A stretch of DNA of 13,139 nucleotides from Armatimonadetes bacterium UBA5352 (GTDB lineage Bacteria > Armatimonadota > Zipacnadia > Zipacnadales > UBA5352), in the NCBI GenBank assembly GCA_002411015.1, contig DHPY01000060.1, forward strand, positions 18,570 through 31,708, in the 5' to 3' direction. Under the pieces are notes generated by a model, which worked only from the letters and a program-made list of their open reading frames with translations, was not told where the DNA came from and ran no database searches. Positions within the stretch are counted from its first letter, which is position 1. Each line of letters starts with the position of its first letter. The position numbers and the translations under genes are program-made. Of this stretch, positions 6,714 to 13,139 are shown piece by piece.

Positions 6714-9665
6714 ATGACCTGGCGCCTGTCCGCCATCGTCGCGCTCAGCCTGTTCGCCACACTCGCCTCCGCCGACACCGGCCTCATCCCACTCGCGCCG
6801 GAGCAGGGCCTTGCGCCCGAGGGCACCACGCTCCTGCGCGGCGCCACCACCCTCACCCTCTACCAGCGCGCCGATGCCGAGCCCCTGCGTCTGACCATCG
6901 ACGCCCGCCGGATCGGCAGCTACGACGACGCCGTCACCGCCGAGTGGCCCGCGGATGCGCCCCAGCGCTCCGTCTCCGTCCCTCCGGGTGAGACCGGCGA
7001 GCTGCTGCTGGAGGGCCTGCCGCTCGGGCCGGTCGAGGTGCGGCTCAATGCCGGGCAGAACGCAGCCTCAGTGACCTGCAACGGCCCGCTGGCGCTCCCC
7101 GCCGCTGAGGACGGCCCGGACGGCGCCGCGCACTTCATCCTCCAGGTCGGCAGGCTGCACTTCTTCGTGCCCAGGGGCGTCGCCCGCTTCACCGTCTCCG
7201 TCCGCGGCCAGGCTGTCGAGGAGAACGCGCGCCTGCGCGTCTTCGCCCCCGACGGCAGCGAGGTCGGCTCCGCCACCTCCATCGGTGGAGGGGGCGCGGA
7301 GCTGCGCGTGGACGTCCCCGCCGCACAGACGGGCGCCGCCTGGTCGCTGATCGCGGAGAAGCCCGAGGAGGGCGTCTTCGAGGACTGCTTCATCTCCCTC
7401 GGCCGCGAGGTCCCGCAGTTCCTCAGCCCCACCGCCGACGGCCTGCTCGTGCCCTTCGTCTCCGGCCTCCGCCAGACGCCGCGCTACATCGGGGCCGACG
7501 CGCAGCCGACCGCGCGCTTCGCACTCACGCGCCCGGTCGCGCAGGGCACACTGACCGCGCGCGTCGAGGGCCTCGAGCCCATCACCGTCCCCGCCTCCGC
7601 GGGCGCCATCGAGGTCCCGATCACCGCCGATACCTCAGCGGTCGAGGTCTCGCTGGACTCGCCCGAGCTTCCGGCCCTCACCGCCACCACGCCCGTCGCA
7701 CTCGTCGGCACGATGCTCTTCGTCGGCGGCTACCAGCCGCTGATGGCCGTCGAGCCCGCGGGCGACGCAGCGCAGCCCACCGGCATCCGCGTCACCCAGG
7801 GCATCGGCGACCCGCCGCAGGGCCTCCGGCTCGAGGCGACGCTGCGCCGCTCGCACCCCTCGCACGCGCCCGGCAGTTCCGCTGCCGAGGTCGTGCAGAC
7901 TGAGCGAGTTGCCCCGTGGGATGGCTCCACTGTCGAGTGGCTGCCGGACGTGGAGCCAGCCGATGGCGCCTATGAGTGGCAGGTCGTCCTGCGCGATGAG
8001 ACCGGGACGCTGCTGGACTGGTCGCGCAGCGGCTTCGCGCGCTGGGAGGGCACGCACTTTGCGGACCAGACCGCCCCGCCCTCGCAGTCGCAGCCGTCGC
8101 TCCCGCAGGGCCAGTGGGTGAGCTTCGCCCCGGCGGCCGCCGACGCCGTGCCCTACCGCCACCGGCCCTCACAGGAGGAGATCGCGCGCCGCATCCGCCT
8201 GATCGCAACGCCCGGCGAGTACGAGTCGGCGACGCTTGGCGTGCTGGCGCTGGAGGAGACGCGCGGGCTGCGCGCCAGCATCTCCGACCTCCGCTCGGGC
8301 TCCGGCGCCATGGTCCCCGCCGACCGCTGGGAACTCCGCTGGGCCCGCTACTGGCCGCAGCGCACCGGGTGGAACTCGAAGGTCTACACGGTCATCCCGG
8401 AGATGCTCGAGCGCGTCGATCAGGTGGACCTCGCGGCGCTCGAGCCCGCGCAGGCGTGGCTGACGGTGCAGGTGCCGGAGGACGCCGAGCCCGGCCGCTA
8501 CCTCGGCACGGTCACGCTCACCGATGCTCGCGGCGACACACGGCGCCACCAGATCACCCTGGAGGTCCTGCCCTTCGCGCTCATCCAGCCCGAGGAGCAT
8601 CACTGGGGCCTCTACACCGACAGCGGCCGCTGGCGCACCATGCCCGAGCGGCAGGTGCGCGCGGAGATGCGCGACTTCCTCGCCCACGGCATCACCAGCG
8701 CGATGATGTATCCGCTCACCCATTCGCAGGTGAGCCTCAACGGCGGCGACCTGCGCATCAACTCCGCCCAGTTCGAGCGCTACATGCGCTGGGCGCTTGA
8801 GGAGGGCCTGCGCGGCCCCACCGTCATGTCCATGCAGTCCCTCAGGCCCACCGTGGCGAAGCTCCTGCCCGAGGCAGACCCGACCGGCGAGGATTTCGAG
8901 CGCCTCTACAAGCAGGTCGTGCAGCACTTCGTGGACCTTGGCGAGCGCCAGGGCTGGGGCGAGCTTGTCTGGCACGCGGTGGATGAGCCGAACGGTCGGA
9001 ATGAGGAGAGCGTCCGGGCCGCCGTCGAGGAGCTTGGCTGGCTCAAGGATCTCGGGCTGTCAACGTTCACCACCGTGAACGACCCGCAGGTGGCGCAGGA
9101 GAACCTCAACCCGGTCCTCGATGCGCGCTGCTACTACGTCGCCTTCCCGGGGCAGTCCGCGGAGGCGCAGCGGCAGATCGCCGGCGATACCGCCGCCGGC
9201 GGCGACCGCCTCTGGCTCTACGGCACCGGCTGCTACACGGGGATGGACGGGAGCACGATGCCGAACCGCTTCCTCGCGGGCTACCTGCTCAGGAAGATCG
9301 AGGCTGAGGGCATCTGGTGTTGGACGCTCCAGCGCGCGAAGGGCGACATCTACAACGACCTCGACGCCGAGGGCACTGCGGAGGCCAAGGAGGCCTGCAC
9401 CACCTACGTCTCCGAGGATGGCCGCGAGATGGTCACGACGCTGCAGTGGGAGGGGCATCGCGAGGGCGTGGATGACTTCCGCTACATCTACACCCTCGAG
9501 CAGCTTGCCGCCGGGCGCGGTGAGCGGGGCCAGGCTGCGCTCGCGCGACTTGACGCGCTGCTCGAGCAGGTGCCGTGGGGTGCGCGTCCAGGCAGCTTCA
9601 GCGCCGCCGACTCCGACCGCATCCGCGGGGAGATCGCGCGCATGATCGGCGACCTGCGGCAGTAG
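6714..9665 (+). CDS. Large secreted DUF4091-type (GH123-like) glycoside hydrolase-like protein
   Basis: The protein has 983 residues; GGAGGAG at 6701-6707 precedes the ATG. The signal peptide MTWRLSAIVALSLFATLASA is likely cut after residue 20. Residues 21 to about 460 look like several beta-rich domains without a family I can name. About 468-625 begins with WVSFAP and includes ATPGEYESATLGVLAL (about 498-513), the beta domain that precedes DUF4091 barrels. About 626-925 looks like the TIM-barrel part: HHWGLYTDSGRWRTMPERQ, AHGITSAMMYP, and HAVDEPNGR with an adjacent Asp757-Glu758. GH123 enzymes use such an Asp-Glu pair for substrate-assisted catalysis on N-acetylgalactosamine. GIWCWTLQRAKGDIYNDL and WEGHREGVDDFRYIYTLEQL (REG at 916-918) are the DUF4091 C-terminal hallmarks. 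A role in extracellular polysaccharide degradation is inferred; the substrate is unproven. No partner gene is adjacent. Confidence 0.8.
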   Translation: MTWRLSAIVALSLFATLASADTGLIPLAPEQGLAPEGTTLLRGATTLTLYQRADAEPLRLTIDARRIGSYDDAVTAEWPADAPQRSVSVPPGETGELLLEGLPLGPVEVRLNAGQNAASVTCNGPLALPAAEDGPDGAAHFILQVGRLHFFVPRGVARFTVSVRGQAVEENARLRVFAPDGSEVGSATSIGGGGAELRVDVPAAQTGAAWSLIAEKPEEGVFEDCFISLGREVPQFLSPTADGLLVPFVSGLRQTPRYIGADAQPTARFALTRPVAQGTLTARVEGLEPITVPASAGAIEVPITADTSAVEVSLDSPELPALTATTPVALVGTMLFVGGYQPLMAVEPAGDAAQPTGIRVTQGIGDPPQGLRLEATLRRSHPSHAPGSSAAEVVQTERVAPWDGSTVEWLPDVEPADGAYEWQVVLRDETGTLLDWSRSGFARWEGTHFADQTAPPSQSQPSLPQGQWVSFAPAAADAVPYRHRPSQEEIARRIRLIATPGEYESATLGVLALEETRGLRASISDLRSGSGAMVPADRWELRWARYWPQRTGWNSKVYTVIPEMLERVDQVDLAALEPAQAWLTVQVPEDAEPGRYLGTVTLTDARGDTRRHQITLEVLPFALIQPEEHHWGLYTDSGRWRTMPERQVRAEMRDFLAHGITSAMMYPLTHSQVSLNGGDLRINSAQFERYMRWALEEGLRGPTVMSMQSLRPTVAKLLPEADPTGEDFERLYKQVVQHFVDLGERQGWGELVWHAVDEPNGRNEESVRAAVEELGWLKDLGLSTFTTVNDPQVAQENLNPVLDARCYYVAFPGQSAEAQRQIAGDTAAGGDRLWLYGTGCYTGMDGSTMPNRFLAGYLLRKIEAEGIWCWTLQRAKGDIYNDLDAEGTAEAKEACTTYVSEDGREMVTTLQWEGHREGVDDFRYIYTLEQLAAGRGERGQAALARLDALLEQVPWGARPGSFSAADSDRIRGEIARMIGDLRQ

Positions 9666-9684
9666 GCTTCGCGCATACACAGAA

Positions 9685-9713
9685 GCGGCGCCCTCGTCAT
9701 CCGGGGGCGCCGC
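9685..9713. terminator. Hairpin between convergent genes, likely bidirectional terminator
   Basis: GCGGCGCCC (9685-9693) pairs perfectly with GGGCGCCGC (9705-9713) across an 11-nt loop. On the plus strand it is followed by GGTTCGTTCTG; on the minus strand by TTCTGTGTATG. It sits between the ends of the DUF4091 gene (9665) and jag (9740), so it could serve both. The T-tracts are short. Confidence 0.55.
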
Positions 9714-9739
9714 GGTTCGTTCTGATGAGGTTGACGCGG

Positions 9740-10462
9740 TTAGTCCTTCGGGGAGATGACGAGCACGCGGTCGTCGCCCTCGCCCTCGGAGTAGGTCTCC
9801 ACGGTCGGGTTGTCCTTGAGCGCGAGGTGCATCAGGCGGCGCTCGTAGGGCTTGAGGTCGGGCACGACCACCTCGTTGCCTGAGGCGACGGCCTCCTCGG
9901 CGAGCTTGAGCGCGCGCTCCTCCACCATCTGCCGGTGGCGGTCGCGGTAGCCCTCGGCATCCACGATGACGCGCGCGCCGTGCGGGACCTTGCGGTTTGC
10001 GCCGATCGCCACGATGAGCTGAACCGCATCGAGGGTGGCGCCGTGGCGGCCGATCAGCAGGCCGCCATCATCGCCCTCCACGTTGAGCACGACCTCTTCC
10101 TCATCGGCCGATGCGATCACGACCTGCCCGTCAATGCCCATGAGGTCTACCATCTGCTGCAGCAGTTCCCGCCCGGCCTCTGCGAGTTCCTCATGAAGCG
10201 TGCTGCCGGACCTGTCCTCGGTTGCGCCCATATCCCGTGTCGGCTCCTCGCGATGGTCGTCTCTGCGCACCGCGCCGGCGTCCGTGGCCCCGATGCGGGT
10301 CGCTCTCACTCGGAACTGCGTGCGGCCGAGCAGCCCGGCCAGCGCCCCCGACCGCTCCAGCACTACAAACTCCACCTGATCAGCAGGAACTCCAAGCTGC
10401 TGCAGCGCGTCCTGCTGGGCCGCCTCAAGTGTCTTCCCTGCGCCCTCAGCACGATCCGGCAT
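9740..10462 (-). CDS. jag: Jag/KhpB (SpoIIIJ-associated) RNA-binding protein
   Basis: The protein has 240 residues and three domains in canonical order. The Jag_N domain is KTLEAAQQDALQQLGV through RTQFRVRAT (10-55). A charged linker follows (60-90). The KH domain carries the GXXG loop in GLLIGRHGATLDAVQLI (G138-R-H-G141). The R3H domain runs from about 180, with the diagnostic Arg-X3-His at R208-H212 in PYERRLMHLAL. KhpB, with KhpA, binds many RNAs and affects cell division and envelope growth in Gram-positive bacteria; its link to YidC is by conserved gene order. The start ATG (complement of 10460-10462) has GGAGGG 7 nt upstream. It is the last gene of the rpmH operon here, 46 nt after yidC; a hairpin at 9685-9713 lies downstream. 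Confidence 0.93.
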   Translation of the reverse strand: MPDRAEGAGKTLEAAQQDALQQLGVPADQVEFVVLERSGALAGLLGRTQFRVRATRIGATDAGAVRRDDHREEPTRDMGATEDRSGSTLHEELAEAGRELLQQMVDLMGIDGQVVIASADEEEVVLNVEGDDGGLLIGRHGATLDAVQLIVAIGANRKVPHGARVIVDAEGYRDRHRQMVEERALKLAEEAVASGNEVVVPDLKPYERRLMHLALKDNPTVETYSEGEGDDRVLVISPKD

Positions 10463-10508
10463 GAGCCCACCCTCCCCACGTAAGCCGCACCTTGTGGAAC
10501 GCGTCCCC

Positions 10509-12164
10509 CTACCGCCCCTTCTTTCCTCGACGCTTCGACTTCTCCTGCTTCCGCCGCTCTGTGTAGCTGATGGCCGATTCCTCTTCCTGCTCTTCCTCGG
10601 CCCCGCCCATGCGCTTCGCCGCGTCCAGCATCGAGTTCACGAAGCCGCTCTGCTTCTTCGCGGCGCCCGACGGATGATCCGTCTCAGACGGCCTGCGGCG
10701 CATATACAGCGCCTGCTCGCCGAAGTAGAAGATGTTGCTGCCGAGCCAGTAGAGGATGAATGCGGCCGGGAAGCTCTGAAAAAAGAAAAAGAACATGACC
10801 GGCATCATGTACGCCATCATCTGCTGCTGTTGCTGCTGCGCCGGGTCGGCCGTCGGCTGGCTCTTCGCCGCCATCTTCTGGAACGCGACCATGCTGATCG
10901 TGTAGAGAATCAGCAGCAGCATATCCGGCGACGCGAGGTTCTGCACCCACAGGAAGTGGACGCCCTCAAACTGCACGATGTACTGCCGGATCCCGCGGTA
11001 GAGGAAGATCAGGATGGGCATCTGCACCAGCATCGGCAGACAGCCGCCGAGCGGGTTGCAGTCGTTCTCCTTGCACAGCGCCCAGAACTCCTCCTGGAAC
11101 TTCTGCTTGTCAGTCGCGTACTCCTTCTGCAGCTCCTTGATCTGCGGCTGGATGGTCGCCATGCGCCGCTGCGACACAAGCTGCTTACGCGTCAGCGGAT
11201 AGATCGCGAGCCGAAGCACGATTGCCATCAGCAGCACCCCGACGCCTGCGTTGCCTCCGGCGACCCGCGTGAACAGGTCCACGATCCGGTAGGCCAGGTT
11301 CTGGGAGTTCAGGTCGTCGAGTGGCTGCTCGATCGCATCGCGCGCCAGAATCGGCCGCCATCCGCCCTCGGGGCTCTCCACCCAGATGTAGTATCCAAGT
11401 TCCTCGTTACCCTTACGCGTGTAGAGGTCCCACGCCTGCGACAGATCTTTTGCCGCAAGCTTGGTGTCCTGGAGGTACCTCCGCGCGAGGAAGCCCGCGC
11501 GAACCCGCGCGAAAGCGCCCATCGGCCGCGCACTGTAGGCCTGGACCGAGACAGCTTGCTGGTAGGCCTTGACCGCGCCCTCCCAGTCTTCCTGAAGCTC
11601 CTTGATACGGCCGATCCGCACCCCGGACAGCAGTCCGGCAGGCTTGATCGCGTCCGCACGCAGGATCCCGGTGTCCTCGAAGGTCTCCGCGCGCCCGATC
11701 ACGGTCACCGGCATGCCGGCCGGACCGCCCACCGCGTCGAATCCAGTCGGCTGCGTCCCTCCGGCGAACTCCACCCTGATCTCGTAGCCTGCTGAGCGGA
11801 GCAGCCCGCCGTCGTCAGTCGGCTTCCAGATGCCCTCCGCCTCGACGAGCGCGCCCCGGAGCTTCTCCGGGTACAGCGTCAGATAGCCGACGGATGCATA
11901 CACCGGCCGCTCTTCTCCGTTGCCGAAGGCATTGCGTATGCCGCCGAGGATGCCGCCTTTGGGCAGTTGCTCGACCGCCGCAGCATGCAGCGTCTGCATC
12001 TGTGTGAGTTGCTCGCTGAGCGGGGCGGCGCTCTCATCTATGACAAGATCCGCAGGGAGCCCCTCCTGGCTCTGCGCGGCGCCGGCCATCCCGGAGGACG
12101 CCAGCAGGCAGAACAGGCCGAGGAGCAGGGCCACCGACCGGATGTTGAGGACGTGACTACGCAT
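10509..12164 (-). CDS. yidC: YidC membrane protein insertase with atypical periplasmic region
   Basis: The protein has 551 residues. The ATG at 12164 has GGAG (complement of 12171-12174) 6 nt upstream and overlaps the yidD stop by 8 nt; longer starts lack a ribosome site. Residues 8-31 look like a signal peptide (VALLLGLFCLLASSGM, AGA|AQ). The insertase core runs from about 285 to 490: NAGVGVLLMAIVLRLAIYPLTRKQ contains Arg318 in the hydrophilic groove; the coiled cytoplasmic hairpin is QPQIKELQKEYATDKQKFQEE; NPLGGCLPMLVQMPILIFLYRGI and the last segments FFFFFQSFPAAFILYWLGSNIF are typical. It inserts membrane proteins alone or with SecYEG. The C-terminus is basic (RRKQEKSKRRGKKGR), as expected for ribosome contact. 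Odd: residues 85-185 look OB-fold-like and 186-255 TPR-like (DWEGAVKAYQQAV), not the usual P1 beta domain. Confidence 0.93.
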   Translation of the reverse strand: MRSHVLNIRSVALLLGLFCLLASSGMAGAAQSQEGLPADLVIDESAAPLSEQLTQMQTLHAAAVEQLPKGGILGGIRNAFGNGEERPVYASVGYLTLYPEKLRGALVEAEGIWKPTDDGGLLRSAGYEIRVEFAGGTQPTGFDAVGGPAGMPVTVIGRAETFEDTGILRADAIKPAGLLSGVRIGRIKELQEDWEGAVKAYQQAVSVQAYSARPMGAFARVRAGFLARRYLQDTKLAAKDLSQAWDLYTRKGNEELGYYIWVESPEGGWRPILARDAIEQPLDDLNSQNLAYRIVDLFTRVAGGNAGVGVLLMAIVLRLAIYPLTRKQLVSQRRMATIQPQIKELQKEYATDKQKFQEEFWALCKENDCNPLGGCLPMLVQMPILIFLYRGIRQYIVQFEGVHFLWVQNLASPDMLLLILYTISMVAFQKMAAKSQPTADPAQQQQQQMMAYMMPVMFFFFFQSFPAAFILYWLGSNIFYFGEQALYMRRRPSETDHPSGAAKKQSGFVNSMLDAAKRMGGAEEEQEEESAISYTERRKQEKSKRRGKKGR

Positions 12165-12432
12165 CTGGATCTCCATTCTCATTGTAGGGACGGGACGCGG
12201 GCGTCGTCTCAGTCTGCGCCAGACCGGGGACCGGATCATCTCCACCCTCCGACCATGGATGACACCTGCAGATACGGCGTACTCCCAGCCACCCGCCGCG
12301 GAGGAAGCCGTAGGCCTCGATCGCCTGTGCTGTGTACTCCGAGCACGAGGGCGCAAAGCGGCAGGATGATGGGACCACCCGCGAGAGTGTTCGTTGGTAC
12401 AGCCGGATGAGGCTGAGCGCAAGCCGTCTCAT
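12157..12432 (-). CDS. yidD: YidD, membrane protein insertion efficiency factor
   Basis: The protein has 91 residues. The family core is nearly complete: LIRLYQRTLSRVVPSSCRFAPSCSEYTAQAI, then EAYGFLRGGWLGVRRICRCHPWSEGGDDPVP (conserved cysteines 24, 30, 55 and 57, and HPW at 58-60). The last 20 residues (LAQTETTPASRPYNENGDPDA) are a non-conserved tail that ends inside the yidC start. YidD is a small, peripheral inner-membrane protein that helps YidC/Sec-dependent insertion. The start ATG overlaps the rnpA stop as ATGA (12429-12432), and the stop overlaps yidC by 8 nt, so translation of the three genes is probably coupled. Confidence 0.93.
   Translation of the reverse strand: MRRLALSLIRLYQRTLSRVVPSSCRFAPSCSEYTAQAIEAYGFLRGGWLGVRRICRCHPWSEGGDDPVPGLAQTETTPASRPYNENGDPDA
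12171..12174 (-). promoter_or_regulatory. Ribosome binding site deciding yidC start
   Basis: On the minus strand GGAG precedes the ATG at 12164 with a 6-nt spacer, inside the end of yidD. The frame is open to 12422, but the upstream in-frame starts have no such site and would add an Arg-rich leader before the signal peptide. Confidence 0.6.
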
Positions 12433-12803
12433 CGCGCTCCATCGGGGATGTCGGGGGGCCGGGAGGTGACAAGCAGCCCCTGCCCCGCCAGAGCCTGGCG
12501 AATCGCGCTCTGCAGGAGACGGAAGTCGACCTCCCCGGTCTCCTGCCGCGCCGCGAGCACAATATCCGCGCCGGGCGCGATCTCCGGCATCATCGTACGG
12601 ATGACCTCACGCATCCGTCGCCGGGCACGATTACGCCGGACGGCCGTTCCTACCCGCCGCCCGGCGACGAATGCGTAGCGCGTCTGCTCTGCGTCGCCGC
12701 GATGCAGTATCCCGACCGCCACCGGCCGCAGTCGCCGCCAGTGGCCCTCGCTGAAGACCCGGTCAAGGTCGCGCGCCCGGCGTATGGTCGGCATCCCTTT
12801 CAT
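12429..12803 (-). CDS. rnpA: Ribonuclease P protein component
   Basis: The protein has 124 residues, close to the usual 110-125. It binds RNase P RNA and helps position pre-tRNA for 5'-end maturation. The RNR signature is clear: GTAVRRNRARRRMREVIR (52-69), with the conserved R-N-R core at 57-59 on the helix that contacts the RNA. RDLDRVFSEGHW (11-22) is the conserved N-terminal helix, followed by the central beta-sheet strands PVAVGILH and TRYAFVAGRRVG. Neither candidate start (12803 or in-frame ATG 12794) has a clear Shine-Dalgarno; 12803 is kept. It lies 27 nt after rpmH and overlaps yidD by ATGA. Confidence 0.94.
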   Translation of the reverse strand: MKGMPTIRRARDLDRVFSEGHWRRLRPVAVGILHRGDAEQTRYAFVAGRRVGTAVRRNRARRRMREVIRTMMPEIAPGADIVLAARQETGEVDFRLLQSAIRQALAGQGLLVTSRPPDIPDGAR

Positions 12804-12830
12804 CGCGTTGAGCGCATTGCCCGGCGCCTG

Positions 12831-12965
12831 TTACTTCGACAGACGGGTGCGGCCCTTGGTGCGGCGCGCCTTGATGATACGCTGGCCGCCCTTGGTCCTC
12901 ATCCGTGCGCGGAAGCCATGCTTGCGCTTGGCACGGCGCTTTTTCGGCTGATAGGTCATCTTCAT
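12831..12965 (-). CDS. rpmH: 50S ribosomal protein L34
   Basis: This is a 44-residue protein, the usual L34 size. Reading the minus strand gives MKMTYQPKKRRAKRKHGF, then RARMRTKGGQRIIKARRTK and GRTRLSK, matching the family throughout (KRKHGFRARM, GRxxLxxRRxKGRxxLS). It binds 23S rRNA in the large subunit. GGAGG lies 9 nt upstream of the ATG at 12965, and the stop is TAA. It is the first gene of the rpmH-rnpA-yidD-yidC-jag operon, driven by the promoter at 13067-13095. The usual divergent neighbour, dnaA, would lie just outside the window. Confidence 0.95.
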   Translation of the reverse strand: MKMTYQPKKRRAKRKHGFRARMRTKGGQRIIKARRTKGRTRLSK

Positions 12966-13001
12966 GACGAAATGCCTCCACGACTGAACATGACTGGCAG
13001 A

Positions 13002-13026
13002 GCGCGGCACATGGAACGCGCCGCGC
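13002..13026 (-). other. Hairpin in rpmH leader
   Basis: GCGCGGC (13002-13008) and GCCGCGC (13020-13026) form a perfect 7-bp stem with an 11-nt loop. It falls between the predicted transcription start (near 13060) and the rpmH ribosome binding site. It may be a structural or regulatory leader element, or chance in GC-rich DNA. Confidence 0.4.
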
Positions 13027-13066
13027 CTGAAGTCTGTGCGGATGGTGTGAAGAGAGTAGGACAGTT

Positions 13067-13095
13067 AGTATATCACAGGGGGCCGAGCACCGCAA
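13067..13095 (-). promoter_or_regulatory. Promoter of the rpmH operon (extended -10)
   Basis: On the minus strand the -10 is TATACT (complement of 13067-13072; 5 of 6 to consensus), preceded by TG-A, an extended -10. A TTGCGG hexamer (13090-13095) lies 17 nt upstream as a weak -35 (TTG only). Transcription would start near 13060, giving a leader of about 95 nt. The location ahead of rpmH is as expected. Confidence 0.65.
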
Positions 13096-13139
13096 GCACC
13101 GTGGGACAGGCTTTCCACTCACATTCCAGAAATCGGCCG

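Noticed and set aside
10819..10845. CTG/CAG triplet run in yidC as a repeat element
   Set aside because: It encodes a short Gln run before the MMAYMMP segment, a pattern seen in many YidC proteins; not a mobile or structural repeat.
10461..11795. Long plus-strand open frame (444 codons) opposite yidC
   Set aside because: It is antisense to a clear YidC, has Leu/Arg/His-rich composition typical of a reversed GC-rich frame, and shows no domain or ribosome site.

Overview
The window is GC-rich (estimated by eye at about two thirds G+C), gene-dense bacterial chromosome. It most likely comes from a member of the Armatimonadota or a close relative. The main clue is the gene at 5853-6566: a prepilin-like protein whose N-terminus (type IV prepilin peptidase site, then a long LVVIAIIAILAAILFPVFA-type helix and a CLSNVKQIG stretch) and C-terminal H-X9-DG motif match the large pseudopilin-like families of Armatimonadota, Planctomycetota and Verrucomicrobiota. 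HEAT-repeat lipoproteins and a large secreted DUF4091-type glycoside-hydrolase-like protein fit the same assignment. This is a judgement from remembered protein style, not from a search.

Layout, left to right. 1-1132: two plus-strand HEAT-repeat genes that overlap by 8 nt if the upstream start is used; the first is cut by the window edge and the second is a predicted lipoprotein. They are followed by a strong hairpin (1160-1190) and then a good sigma70-type promoter (1227-1255). That promoter appears to drive a two-gene unit: a GNAT acetyltransferase and an exported protein with a CXXC-less thioredoxin-like fold plus TPR-like helices (1309-2823). Its last gene runs head-on, with a 3-nt gap, into a minus-strand M20-family metallo-deacylase (2827-4089). 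Divergent from the deacylase are a PfkB-family sugar/nucleoside kinase and a half-size TauE/SafE membrane protein (4238-5735). Next come the monocistronic H-X9-DG pseudopilin with a textbook terminator (6597-6630), a 983-residue secreted DUF4091-type protein (6714-9665), and a hairpin at 9685-9713 between convergent units.

The right third is the conserved replication-origin-flanking operon on the minus strand, in the canonical order rpmH-rnpA-yidD-yidC-jag (12965 down to 9740). It makes ribosomal protein L34, the RNase P protein, the YidD membrane-insertion factor, the YidC insertase and the KH/R3H RNA-binding protein Jag/KhpB. rnpA/yidD share an ATGA overlap and yidD/yidC overlap by 8 nt. 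A promoter for the operon with an extended -10 lies at 13067-13095. By the usual gene order, dnaA and oriC should lie just beyond the right end. The expected next gene, mnmE, is absent after jag.

I do not see a CRISPR array, transposon, integrase, phage gene, tRNA/rRNA or recognisable defence system. The most unusual item is the YidC: its extracytoplasmic region does not look like the usual P1 beta-supersandwich, but like a cleavable signal peptide, an OB-fold-like stretch and a TPR-like helical stretch ahead of a normal insertase core. Other points worth a look are a nearly identical 11-mer in two promoter regions, a promoter-like sequence inside the start of the kinase gene, a hairpin in the rpmH leader, and the half-size TauE/SafE protein. 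No stretch over 300 bases lacks a gene.
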